The notes below the pieces were generated by a model. The model was not told the origin of the DNA and made no database searches. It saw nothing but the letters and a program-made list of their open reading frames with translations. 64,000 nucleotides of DNA from G963422275 sp963422275 (GTDB taxonomy: Bacteria; Pseudomonadota; Alphaproteobacteria; Rhodobacterales; Rhodobacteraceae), in the NCBI GenBank assembly GCA_963422275.1, contig OY729418.1, positions 4,402,001-4,466,000 of the forward strand, given 5' to 3'. The position numbers were made by a program, and so were the translations under genes. This document shows, piece after piece, positions 55,942-64,000 of the stretch (its first letter is position 1; each line of letters begins with the position of its first letter).

Positions 55942-57180
55942 TCAGCGGCCCGCGTTGGCTGACGGCAATGGCCGTGCCACCTCTTCGTGGGGGGTTTTCA
56001 GATATGTCTGTGACAACACGTCAAGGTACGCGCCCTTGAGCACGAGATCGCCCTCGATCTGCGACAACTCCAGTCGGATGCTCTGGTAGATGCTCGGCAA
56101 TAGCGACGCTTTCACATATTTCGCGATCGCCGCGCGAAACGACGGACCGAAGGCGGCGTATTCGTCGCCAATCACCACGATGTCGGGATTCACGAAATTG
56201 ATGCAATTGGTGATGCCTTGGGCGAGGTAGCGCGCGACGCGGTCGATCTCGGACACCGCGAGGGTGTCATTGGCATGATAGGCAGCGACAACATCAGCGA
56301 AGCGCGCATCCGAAGCCAACGTGGTCTCCGGGTTTCCATCGGCGAACTCGCGTACGTTGCGGAGGAGCGCGATCCGTGAGGTGAAAAGCTCAAGACAGCC
56401 GTGATTGCCGCATTTGCAGCGCGGTCCGTTAACATCGATCGAGGTGTGGCCAAGCTCCCCGGCAAGGCCAAGGCTGCCGCGATATACCTCGCCATTGGCC
56501 ACCAGCGCCGAGCCTATGCCCTGACCAGCAGAGATGTAGAGCAGCACCTTGGCACCGGATGGTTTCGCCTGCGCACGCCAGACTGTTAGCGCCGCGGCCT
56601 TCGCGTCGTGGACCGAGTAGACCGGGATTGTGCTGTAGCGCTCACGAAGCTTGCGCACCAGATCTAAAGCCCGCCAGTCCGGGCTCTCGGTCATCAGGAT
56701 AACGCGCTCGTCGCGTTCGAGAAACGGACCCGGAACGGCTACCCCCATACCGTCGATTTGAGAGTGCAGGGCTGCAAGTCGATCCACGCTTGCAACGATC
56801 TGATCGAGCGTCTGAGCAGAGGGTTGACCCGTTGCGATTCGACCTTCGGTTTCGTCCAGTGTTTCGCCCGCCAGACTATAGACCCCAACCGAGAAATTGC
56901 GCCGTTGCAAGCGGACGCAGACGATGGAGCGCCCGCTGCGTGCGAAACTCAAGTTGATCGAGCGGCGCCCGCGACTGCCCTTCACGGGGCCCACTTCCTC
57001 AACGATTCCATCCTCGATGAGGGGGCCGATTGCGCGGGTGACCGTCGCTTGGTCAAGACCTGTGGCCAAGCTGATGTCCTTACGAGAACAAAGTCCGAGT
57101 TCCAGCATCTCTGACAGGATTACGCGTCGGTTGAATCCCGGCACTCCGCCAATGGACAGGCCCTTCTGACCGAAGCTCAT
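55942..57180 (-). CDS. ROK family transcriptional regulator, second system
   Basis: 412 residues: N-terminal helix-turn-helix (CSRKDISLATGLDQATVTRA), ROK domain with GMGVAVPGPF, YISAGQGIGSALV and the zinc motif CKCGNHGCLE intact, in contrast to the first ROK protein in this window. Starts a sub-operon with ATPase and permease; the AT-rich repeats at 61.6 kb are a candidate operator for it. Confidence 0.9.
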   Translation of the reverse strand: MSFGQKGLSIGGVPGFNRRVILSEMLELGLCSRKDISLATGLDQATVTRAIGPLIEDGIVEEVGPVKGSRGRRSINLSFARSGRSIVCVRLQRRNFSVGVYSLAGETLDETEGRIATGQPSAQTLDQIVASVDRLAALHSQIDGMGVAVPGPFLERDERVILMTESPDWRALDLVRKLRERYSTIPVYSVHDAKAAALTVWRAQAKPSGAKVLLYISAGQGIGSALVANGEVYRGSLGLAGELGHTSIDVNGPRCKCGNHGCLELFTSRIALLRNVREFADGNPETTLASDARFADVVAAYHANDTLAVSEIDRVARYLAQGITNCINFVNPDIVVIGDEYAAFGPSFRAAIAKYVKASLLPSIYQSIRLELSQIEGDLVLKGAYLDVLSQTYLKTPHEEVARPLPSANAGR

Positions 57181-57849
57181 CTTCCACTCCCCGTCTCACA
57201 CCCTATATGCAAGATAAAGGGTGGCTTGCGGCCTGCAAGCAACTTGTTGGTTCATCATAGGCAGAGCATGTCATCAATTGCGATCTCCATGACAGATTTC
57301 CAGGCTTGGATTCCACATGCGTTGAAAAATTCAGTTCGTTCGAACTTGGCGACAGCATCGTCCAGGTCTCGGCAACAACCCAGTTTTGCATGCGGAGCCG
57401 CGCGCGCGAAATTGCACCCGATGCTCGATGAAGGCCCAAAGACCGAGAAGATGCACCATAATGCAGGTGGTTTCCCGCGGTCACGTCGATACCCCCAAGA
57501 TTGGTGATCCCTACGCCTTCGCTATCGATTCGTGCAAAGTTCCGTGGTTGACGCGCCGCCAGAAGGCATCTTTCGCCAGCAGCCAATGTATCGCCACGAA
57601 AAACACCCAGTGTCGAGTGGGTTGGCTCGGACCCTTCGCAACACACCGCCCCAATGCGTCGAGCCGGGCGTTCAGCAGACGGGTGCCGACGGTCAGGCAT
57701 TGCCGCGCCACCATGTCATGCACCTTCGAGAGATCGTCGACGAAGTGCTGTCTGGGAAACGATTTCCTGATGGCACGCGAACCTGCAGCACCGAGGGAAA
57801 ACTGACACGAATACAGGGCCGGCAGATCAGCACAAGAGTTGAGAGCGTG
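57181..57849. other. gap within the second sugar cluster
   Basis: About 670 bases between the PfkB kinase end and the ROK start, on the transcribed strand of the cluster. Minus-strand frames (for example 57723-57511) have no recognised motifs. The first 100 bases before the ROK ATG probably contain its promoter; the remainder may be decayed coding sequence. Confidence 0.45.
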
Positions 57850-58698
57850 TCAGCCATGCATGCAGCTCCTTGTGCCGGGCGAGTCGCAGGAGCGTGCCGC
57901 AACCTCGTTGGCGTGTTCGAGTGCAGCGACGAACTCTCTCGTCTCTGAAAAGGCGTGGCAGAAGGCACCGTGAAAAATATCGCCGGCGCCGAGCGTATCG
58001 ACAGCCGAGACCGGCAGCGCTGGGATCTCTCCCCTCCGATTCCGGTCCTGCCAGATCACCCCGCGCTCGCCGCGCGTGATGGCCCAGCGCTCAATCCCCA
58101 GCTTGGCGCATTCGGCGGCGAAGGCGTCCGGCCCGCCGGCGAAGAATTCTTCCGAAACGATGGGGATGTCGGCCAGCCGCAGGTATTCGGGCGACCAGTC
58201 TTTCCAACCGCCGCAGTCGAGTATCACAGGCCCTTTGAAAGCCCGAATTGCCTCGGTATGGTGTGTCACGAAGGGTCGTTCGTATTGGTCGAGCTGGATC
58301 AGGTCGTACCCGCCGTCGAACAGACCCGGCAGTTCCCGCAACTTTGCACATTCCTCGCCGGCAGCATTGATGATCATGCGGTCACCGCTACTACGGGTTG
58401 AGACGACGGTGGAAATAGGAGTGAGGTAGTCGGGGTCGGCGCAGATGTCGATGGGCGTCACACCATGTCGGCGGAGATCTTCAAAGATAAGAGCTCGGAA
58501 GGGTCCGTCGCCGCCGAAGGCCGAGGCCAGGTGGGCCTCGCCGCCTAGATGGGCGAAGGTCACTGCGGCATTCAGTGCTGAACCTCCTGGAATAATGTCG
58601 TTGGCAAGCGCCTTGATCTTGGAGTCGGACGCGGGGAAGTCACTGACCAAACTAGTCAGGTCGATCACCGAGCGCCCAATGAAGAGTGCGCTTCTCAC
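57850..58698 (-). CDS. PfkB family carbohydrate kinase
   Basis: 282 residues of the ribokinase/fructokinase family. N-terminal GGSALNAAVTFAHLGG for substrate binding and C-terminal DTLGAGDIFHGAF with the catalytic Asp and anion-hole glycines. GTG start at 58698 overlapping the stop of the aldolase remnant (GTGA). Next to a beta-fructosidase it most simply phosphorylates fructose, but tagatose or other ketoses fit as well. Confidence 0.88.
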   Translation of the reverse strand: MRSALFIGRSVIDLTSLVSDFPASDSKIKALANDIIPGGSALNAAVTFAHLGGEAHLASAFGGDGPFRALIFEDLRRHGVTPIDICADPDYLTPISTVVSTRSSGDRMIINAAGEECAKLRELPGLFDGGYDLIQLDQYERPFVTHHTEAIRAFKGPVILDCGGWKDWSPEYLRLADIPIVSEEFFAGGPDAFAAECAKLGIERWAITRGERGVIWQDRNRRGEIPALPVSAVDTLGAGDIFHGAFCHAFSETREFVAALEHANEVAARSCDSPGTRSCMHG

Positions 58699-58898
58699 GT
58701 TGCTGCCAAGTACGAGTCAAGCATGCTCTCTTTGTAGTTCTGCGCCATCTCGGGCAGCGTGACCGTCTGTGCGTCACAGATCCGTGCTACGCCCAAGAAC
58801 AAGAACCCCAACTCCATATTCCAGATGCTTAAAGCCGATGCGCCATACCGATGTTTGGCGGCATGATCGAGAAGCTGCCTCATAGAAGTCGGCGGCAT
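58695..58898 (-). pseudogene. class II (GatY/Fba-like) aldolase with large internal deletion
   Basis: Only 67 codons. The first part (MRQLLDHAAKHRYGASALSI, then WNMEL) is like the N-terminus of class II sugar-bisphosphate aldolases, and the last (VTLPEMAQNYKES) like their C-terminal end, where LSLEEMAxRY is common. About 210 residues with all zinc ligands are missing. The frame remains open across the junction, so a short peptide may be made. It once would have cleaved the kinase product. Confidence 0.6.
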
Positions 58899-58917
58899 GG
58901 AGAGCAAAATTGCCGAG

Positions 58918-60402
58918 TCAGCGGCGAAACGCGAGGTCGTGGAACCTAGCGGTGCCTTCCTGCACGAAGAGACCCCAAGCAGTGTCAGAGGATTCGTATA
59001 CGCGAAAGCTTGCCACGACCTGTTCGGCAACGAAGCATTCCACTGCCGACCCCTTGCGCAAAAGCTGGACGCGATAGCGCCCGGTCTCGGGGGTGTAGGC
59101 CAGCGGACGTTCCACCAGCGGTGCCTCGATTTCGGAAGTAACCTCAATGCCATGCCGCTCATGCAGAACGAGGCTATCCCACAATGGGTCCATTGCGGCG
59201 GGCCAACGGTCGAACAGGACCCGTTCCTTCATCGGCTCGATCGCCAACATGTAGCCGCTGTCGAGATTGCAGCCGCCTCGGGGATCGATCAGAACGCCCG
59301 CTGCCTCGGTAGTTGCGCCGGGCTCGATTATCGCGTCGAAAAGTACGTCGTCACGGCCCGGCCCTTTGAGGAAGGCATAGCCATAGATGCCTGTGGCGTT
59401 GCAGGTAATCGCGCGGTCCATCTGCCAGTCACCGAGACCTGTATCGAGATCGAAGTCGATCGGATTGGAATAGCTTGCGGCCACCCCGGGCGGAAGTCGG
59501 CATGTCAGCGTGCCGTCCGGCTGCGAAACCAGTTCGCGCGGCGATCCAAGTTCGCCACCCCAAACCCAATGCTGTCTTGGATCGTGATGCTTGCGGAATG
59601 GGATCCAGGCGAAGCTCACCCGTCGCTCGCCGTCGCTCGCAGATTTCGCGGCATAGAAGCGGCGCCCATCGAGACTGTCGAGCTTTCGACTTTCCCAAGG
59701 CCCATCGGGCATGGACGAAACGCGATAGACCGTCTGCATTCGTTCGGAATAGCGGCTTTCCACCAGATACCACCAGTCGCCGAGCTGGAAGATTTCAGGA
59801 CATTCCGGACAATGCGTCAGCATCGACGACGTGAGCGGCGGACCCACCTCCCAGCGGTCTAGATCGTCCGAAGTTGCCACCGCCACGCAACCGCGGCGAA
59901 ATTGCGGGCCATTCGCCAGTCGCGCCGAGATCAGCATTTTGAATGCACCGGTCCCGGCATCGCGGAAGACGAAAGGGTCGCGCCAGTCGATGGTCTCGTA
60001 CCAGCGAGGGTCGGGAGTGATCAGCGGATTGTCCGGCGCCTTATCCCAAGTGAGAAGATCGGCAGAGGTAGCCTTGCAGATCGTCTGCGGCGAGGCCGAC
60101 TGCCGATTGTAACCTGTGTAGAAGAAGTGAAACGCGCCGTCGTGCTCGATCACCGAACCTGTCCAAATGCCGTCGCCGTCGCATTCTCCGCGTTCGCCGG
60201 GCCCGAAGGCATCCTGCATCACCTCCCAGTGCACTAGATCATCTGAACGCAGATGGGCGGTCGAAACCCGCGCCCGCTCGACATATTCCCAAGCCCCGAC
60301 CGGAGGTTGGGAGAAGAACAGATGCCAACAACCATCATGGTAAAAGGGCATGGTATCGCCCGCGGCAGCACCACGTTCGGGGGCATAACCGAAGAGCCTC
60401 AT
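58918..60402 (-). CDS. GH32-like beta-fructosidase, cytoplasmic
   Basis: 494 residues. Five-bladed beta-propeller start GDTMPFYHDGCWHLFF with the putative nucleophile Asp, then DWRDPFVF (RDP motif) and CPECPEIFQLGDWWYL (the EC motif with the acid/base Glu), and a C-terminal beta-sandwich. The classical WMNDPNG motif is replaced by GDTMPFY, as in a divergent GH32 subgroup. ATG at 60402; the longer frame to 60576 is antisense to nothing but overlaps the binding-protein gene and contains the terminator, so it was rejected. There is no signal peptide, so hydrolysis follows import. Confidence 0.8.
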   Translation of the reverse strand: MRLFGYAPERGAAAGDTMPFYHDGCWHLFFSQPPVGAWEYVERARVSTAHLRSDDLVHWEVMQDAFGPGERGECDGDGIWTGSVIEHDGAFHFFYTGYNRQSASPQTICKATSADLLTWDKAPDNPLITPDPRWYETIDWRDPFVFRDAGTGAFKMLISARLANGPQFRRGCVAVATSDDLDRWEVGPPLTSSMLTHCPECPEIFQLGDWWYLVESRYSERMQTVYRVSSMPDGPWESRKLDSLDGRRFYAAKSASDGERRVSFAWIPFRKHHDPRQHWVWGGELGSPRELVSQPDGTLTCRLPPGVAASYSNPIDFDLDTGLGDWQMDRAITCNATGIYGYAFLKGPGRDDVLFDAIIEPGATTEAAGVLIDPRGGCNLDSGYMLAIEPMKERVLFDRWPAAMDPLWDSLVLHERHGIEVTSEIEAPLVERPLAYTPETGRYRVQLLRKGSAVECFVAEQVVASFRVYESSDTAWGLFVQEGTARFHDLAFRR

Positions 60403-60434
60403 CTGGAACCTCGTCTCGCTGTCGTCGAAGAAAA

Positions 60435-60463
60435 GCCCATCGGCGCCAAAGGCGCCGACGGGC
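60435..60463 (-). terminator. intrinsic terminator or attenuator after the sugar-binding protein
   Basis: 13-bp stem GCCCGTCGGCGCC / GGCGCCGATGGGC with a TTT loop (one G-T pair), followed by TTTTCTT on the minus strand, 13 nt after the binding-protein stop. Strong enough to terminate; partial read-through would still feed the enzyme genes. Confidence 0.8.
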
Positions 60464-60475
60464 GGGCTGTCGGGC

Positions 60476-61555
60476 TTACTGGACGTAGTCTTCCCAGTTC
60501 CTCGAGAAGCTATCGATGAAGCCCGGCAGGTCTGCGTCCGGGTTGTGCACGCGGCTGAGGCTGCGGATGTCTTCATCCGACAGGATGCAACCTTGCAGAA
60601 GTCCGTTAGCGTAGGTGTCCACGTTCGCGGCCGTCACCGGGATCAGGCTGAAGAGTGGCTGGTTGTCCTCCACAGGGTGGCCGTGCAGGTAGTCATAGAG
60701 CTGGATCAGCCCGAAGCCGCCCACCATCCAGTGCCCCCCGATCGAGAAAGCAAGCTTGCCGTCCTTGATGAACTGCGCGACCTGCTCGTCAATGTCCGTG
60801 GTGATGATAGCGATGTCATCTCGGCTAGCTTGGTCTACGGCAAACTGGCTGCCGAGTCCGGCCACGGCACCTAGTACAATGATCGCGTCGATCTCGCCTG
60901 GAGCGAAGCGGGCAATGTACTGTTCGGCATACTTTTGGCCGTTCTCGCGATTGAGGCGGTCCCAAGCCTCGGCGATCAACTCCACATCGTCATGCTGGTC
61001 GAGCACGCTCGTCACGCCGTCCCAGATCTCCTCGGCGGAGGTGACACCTTTCTGGTTCCAGATCATCGCCACCTTCTTGTGACCGAGATCGACGGTGGTC
61101 TGCCCGATCGCCTCGCCCCAAGTGGTGTTGTTCTGGGTCACTTGGGCGATGAAGTCTTCGCCGTTGTAGTCGGTGTCGTAGTTCGACACCACGAGCCGCC
61201 CCACGGCAACGCCGGGCAGGTCGTTGTCTTCCAGAAGCCGCGCCACCTGGATGCCAGCGGGCGAGGTAAGCGGGTTGAAGATCAGGCCGTCCGGTTGGCT
61301 GGCGATAATTGATTCCGCCTGCGCGACATGCTGCTCTTCCGAGTTCTGGTCGTCGAACTCTCTCAACTCGATGTCGAGTGCCGCGGCGACACAACGCTCG
61401 AATCGGTGGCGGTTGATTACCCACGGATTAGTCTCGGGCTGGCCTAGGTCGGCGATGACCAAATCGGTGCGCGCGTGTCCCTCGGCGACAGCGGCGCCAG
61501 CGAGCGGCAACAAAGCGATCGTCGCGAGAAGGGACTTCAGGATCGTCTTGCTCAT
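60476..61555 (-). CDS. periplasmic sugar-binding protein, second ABC system
   Basis: 359 residues with a signal peptide (LKSLLATIALLPLAGAAVA). Type-1 sugar-binding fold (TDLVIADLGQPETNPWVINR at the mature start, GVTSAEEIWDGVTSVLDQ in the second lobe). AAGGAGG 5 nt before the ATG at 61555. Separated from its permease and ATPase by the enzyme genes and the ROK regulator, but the only binding protein in the cluster. Confidence 0.9.
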   Translation of the reverse strand: MSKTILKSLLATIALLPLAGAAVAEGHARTDLVIADLGQPETNPWVINRHRFERCVAAALDIELREFDDQNSEEQHVAQAESIIASQPDGLIFNPLTSPAGIQVARLLEDNDLPGVAVGRLVVSNYDTDYNGEDFIAQVTQNNTTWGEAIGQTTVDLGHKKVAMIWNQKGVTSAEEIWDGVTSVLDQHDDVELIAEAWDRLNRENGQKYAEQYIARFAPGEIDAIIVLGAVAGLGSQFAVDQASRDDIAIITTDIDEQVAQFIKDGKLAFSIGGHWMVGGFGLIQLYDYLHGHPVEDNQPLFSLIPVTAANVDTYANGLLQGCILSDEDIRSLSRVHNPDADLPGFIDSFSRNWEDYVQ

Positions 61556-61624
61556 TTTCTCCTCCTTGAATGACTGGGGTGTGCACGGTGTGTGCATCGG
61601 TTGAAATTCGAGCGAATCTTCGCC

Positions 61625-61668
61625 CAATTAAATGCATACATCAATTAAATGCGAATTGCAATTAATTG
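61625..61668. promoter_or_regulatory. three AT-rich repeats, candidate ROK operator/promoter
   Basis: CAATTAAATGC occurs at 61625-61635 and 61642-61652 as direct repeats 17 bp apart, and its near-inverse GCAATTAATTG at 61658-61668. They begin 70 bp upstream of the binding-protein ATG. A 17-bp spacing without a full turn difference and the inverted third copy fit a cooperative repressor site overlapping the promoter. Confidence 0.6.
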
Positions 61669-62317
61669 TTTTCCGAAACTTCCCCACGCTGTTTCCCACA
61701 GGCAGAATTTTTCTTTCTCGACATCAGCCTGGAATTTTCGGCAGCTTTTCGTCAGCCGATCATGACTTTATCAGCAATGGTTCGCCGCTCACTGTTCACT
61801 TCGTGGACGTCGACAACGCTCCAAGGGGAAAAAAATCCTGCAGTGCCGCGCTGTGTGCCATTCATTGGAACCATGCTCGACGTCCGCGAGGAACGTGAAC
61901 ATGGCGCGGTCGCTGTCAACGCTAACCAAACGTTCGACTATGTCATCGAAATGGGCTTCATCCACTCCCGCAACATCTTCCCAGCTCCCTGTCTTGCGGG
62001 ACAGCACGAGACGCTGCTGCGCGCGCCCTGAACAAAGCAGATATGTCCGTGCAAGCCTCGCGTATGATCTCGCTTGCAGATGAATGTTGACTGGAAGCAA
62101 TTTGCTTCTTCACGTTTTCCAACTTGCTGCCCAAGGAAATGTGCGCGCCGTTCTCGATGTTGAGCCGTTGATCTGACAACAGCACAACCGGGAAAATCGC
62201 TTGCCCATGCCTTGTAAGGGGGGTTGACGCCCATCCTCAGACATCAACAAGTCCCGTCAAAGCAACTGGAACCGATCACGATAATCCCTTAAGGTGAATT
62301 GAGGAAGATGGGATCTT
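61669..62317. other. intergenic stretch before threonine aldolase
   Basis: About 650 bases. Frames on both strands exist (for example minus 62100-61789) but lack motifs, ribosome-binding sites and neighbours that would support them. The threonine aldolase promoter should be near its 3' end. Confidence 0.45.
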
Positions 62318-63364
62318 ATGATGGATTCAATTCCAAGAAATTCAACAATCGATCTCAGGAGCGACACAGTTTCGCGACCAAGCCTTGGAATGCGGGCCGC
62401 GATGGCACGCGCGGAAGTTGGCGACGACGTGTTCGGCGACGACCCAACGGTTATCGGGCTCGAGCGGCGCATGGCCGCGCTGTTCAAGAAAGACGCAGCC
62501 GCATTCTTCCCGTCGGGCACCCAAAGCAATCTGTCCGCGATCCTGTCGCACTGCGGGCGAGGGGACGAAATGATCGTCGGGGAGAACTATCATTCCTTCA
62601 GCTTTGAGGCTGGCGGCGCGTCAGCACTGGGCGGGGTCGCCTATTGCACGATTCCGGTCTTGCCTGACGGCTCGGTGGATCCGGACCATGTCTCAGCAGC
62701 CGTCAAACCCGATGACCCGCACCATCCGACAAGCAGGCTCCTTTGTCTCGAAAACACTGTTTCAGGGTCGGCCATATCGTTGGAGAAACTTCAAGCCGTC
62801 GCCAATGCCGCCCGACGCTCCGGGTTAGCCGTGCATCTCGACGGCGCGAGGCTTTTCAATGCATCCGTGGCGCTGCGCACGCCGGTTCATGAATTCGCGG
62901 CGGTCGCGGACACCGTGTCCGTGTGCCTTTCGAAGGGGCTTGGCACCCCGGCTGGAACAGTGCTGACTGGAAATGAATCCAGCATCAGGGCAGCGCGACG
63001 CAACCGGAAAATGCTTGGCGGCGGCATGCGACAGACCGGAATTCTGGCGGCAGCCGGTCACTACGCGTTGGACAATAACATTGGTCGGCTGGCTGATGAT
63101 CATCGGCGGGCAGGGAAGTTTTCTGCCGAACTTGGCAAGCTTCCAGCATCCTGCGGCCTGAAGGCTCGATGCGCCACGAACATGGTCTTCGTCACACCGC
63201 GCAAGGAAGATCATTCCGACCTTTGCAACTTTCTCACCGATCGCGGCATTAAGGTTGGGAATAGAGTTCCGACGATGCGGATTGTTTTTCATCTGGACAT
63301 TGACGATCATGGCACCAACGCAGCGGTCGGGGCGTTCACCGACTTCTACGACCAGAGGGGCTGA
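62318..63364 (+). CDS. low-specificity L-threonine aldolase
   Basis: 348 residues, a PLP fold-type I enzyme that splits threonine or allo-threonine into glycine and acetaldehyde. IDLRSDTVSRPSLGMRAAM at the N-terminus, FFPSGTQSNLSAI for PLP ring stacking, HLDGARLFNASVAL, and the PLP lysine in VCLSKGLGTPAG. Two adjacent ATGs at 62318 and 62321; the former is used. Single-gene unit. Confidence 0.92.
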   Translation: MMDSIPRNSTIDLRSDTVSRPSLGMRAAMARAEVGDDVFGDDPTVIGLERRMAALFKKDAAAFFPSGTQSNLSAILSHCGRGDEMIVGENYHSFSFEAGGASALGGVAYCTIPVLPDGSVDPDHVSAAVKPDDPHHPTSRLLCLENTVSGSAISLEKLQAVANAARRSGLAVHLDGARLFNASVALRTPVHEFAAVADTVSVCLSKGLGTPAGTVLTGNESSIRAARRNRKMLGGGMRQTGILAAAGHYALDNNIGRLADDHRRAGKFSAELGKLPASCGLKARCATNMVFVTPRKEDHSDLCNFLTDRGIKVGNRVPTMRIVFHLDIDDHGTNAAVGAFTDFYDQRG

Positions 63365-63390
63365 GCGGTCACCATCCTCGGTGCTGTTGT

Positions 63391-63993
63391 TCAGTTCCGC
63401 CTCGGAGAGGCTTGCGTCTTTTCGCCTCTCAACCAGCGTGTCCTATCGATCACCCATTTGCGGAGAATCAGCCACAGCCGAAGGATAGCAAGCGCAAGAA
63501 TCGCTGACAGCACGTACCAGACGATCTCGGGCCAGTACCAGCCGTCCTGCGCAGGACCGGTTACTGGCTTGATGCCCGTCGCGTTCGGGTAGATCGAGAG
63601 AAACGGCCACCGCCATCCGTAGTGCCGGACAGCGACCCATTTATTGGAGTCCGCGCTCGCGTAACCCTGCGCTTCCGCTTGCAGATCACCGCTGTCAAAC
63701 TTGAAGTATGGTGGACAGCACCATCGCGTGTCCTGGTTTCGAAACACTTTCGTCTTGCCGGAAGGAAGGACTGTGTTGATGAAACGGATGTCCTTGTTTC
63801 CGGCCGCGTCGGCGCCTTTGCCTCCCTCGGCCCAGAACGTTGAGCGCCAGCCGCTCACTTCCGTCCGCACGACCTCCGTCCCGACAATCCGTACTATGTC
63901 CTGCGATGGAACCGAATAATTGACGAATGTGGCCGCTAGGAGCGCCAAAAAGACCACTGCCGTTATTTTGGCGATCCGCAACGTGATTCGCAT
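63391..63993 (-). CDS. DUF1523 family membrane protein
   Basis: 200 residues. An N-terminal membrane segment (ITAVVFLALLAATFVNYSV), a periplasmic domain with family-like VRIVGTEVVRTE, KDIRFINTV, RNQDTRWCCPPYFKFDSGDL and VAVRHYGWRWPFLSIYPNA, and a C-terminal membrane segment (EIVWYVLSAILALAILRLWL) followed by a basic tail. Function unknown; the family is known mainly from Rhodobacterales. The start ATG is 7 nt from the window edge, so its promoter cannot be seen. Convergent with threonine aldolase. Confidence 0.85.
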   Translation of the reverse strand: MRITLRIAKITAVVFLALLAATFVNYSVPSQDIVRIVGTEVVRTEVSGWRSTFWAEGGKGADAAGNKDIRFINTVLPSGKTKVFRNQDTRWCCPPYFKFDSGDLQAEAQGYASADSNKWVAVRHYGWRWPFLSIYPNATGIKPVTGPAQDGWYWPEIVWYVLSAILALAILRLWLILRKWVIDRTRWLRGEKTQASPRRN

Positions 63994-64000
63994 GATTTTC

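Noticed and set aside
57203..57700. 165-residue minus-strand ORF in the gap of the second sugar cluster
   Set aside because: No recognisable domain and no start signal; position alone is not enough.
61789..62100. Minus-strand ORF containing DVAGVDEA, similar to FtsH
   Set aside because: Only an 8-residue coincidence; none of the AAA motifs follow.

Overview
The window looks like a chromosomal piece of an alphaproteobacterium, probably of the Rhodobacterales. This rests on recalled gene content and order, not on a search. The markers are an mdh-sucCDAB-lpd block head to head with sdhCDAB, a TIGR02300 (FYDLN-acid) gene beside tRNA-Ala(GGC), a DUF1523 gene, and deoC followed by a double-length aldehyde dehydrogenase. 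There is a conserved TCA-cycle core (34.3-47.4 kb) flanked on both sides by catabolic and transport islands that carry fresh and decaying insertion sequences and several pseudogenes.

Region by region. (1) 0-7.3 kb, minus strand: a ROK repressor with a palindromic operator, an M20 deacylase, a ribose-type ABC transporter (binding protein, permease, ATPase), a YhfX-like PLP enzyme and a SIS-domain amino-sugar-phosphate deaminase cut by the window edge. This reads as one operon for an amino-sugar-type compound. (2) 8.2-12.3 kb: a GntR/UTRA regulator divergent from a split transketolase, then a tripartite tricarboxylate transporter that is broken (TctC and TctB pseudogenes, no TctA). A 22-bp repeat, likely the GntR operator, lies in front of both parts. 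(3) 12.7-26.4 kb: an IclR regulator divergent from a long plus-strand array: cyclase-family hydrolase, cupin, SDR, 3-hydroxyacyl-CoA dehydrogenase, a complete branched-chain-type ABC transporter, a formylglycine sulfatase/phosphonate monoester hydrolase, and a TAXI-type TRAP transporter. The substrate is unknown; this is the best candidate for an undescribed pathway. (4) 26.5-34.2 kb: an insertion-sequence graveyard with an IS427-type element, an IS1595 stump, an IS5 copy split by an IS1182 element, and an IS982 element with a perfect 6-bp target duplication. It also holds a tRNA, a FYDLN gene and a broken YgjP-like metallopeptidase. (5) 34.3-47.4 kb: TCA cycle genes, with a small lipoprotein gene inserted between sdhA and sdhB. 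(6) 47.4-53.2 kb: deoC, aldehyde dehydrogenase, an orphan helix-turn-helix gene and a secreted peptidoglycan-binding-domain protein. (7) 53.4 kb: a 116-bp MITE-like element. (8) 54.1-61.7 kb, minus strand: a second ROK-controlled sugar system with an ABC transporter, a cytoplasmic GH32-like beta-fructosidase, a PfkB kinase and an aldolase gene reduced to its two ends. (9) 62.3-64 kb: threonine aldolase and a DUF1523 membrane protein.

Together the sugar islands feed central metabolism: binding protein and ABC pump import the substrate, hydrolase, deaminase or kinase activate it, and the TCA core oxidises it. Several islands have lost single components (TctA/B/C, an aldolase, perhaps a BKACE enzyme, and a start codon), so this genome appears to be shedding catabolic functions while insertion sequences accumulate.
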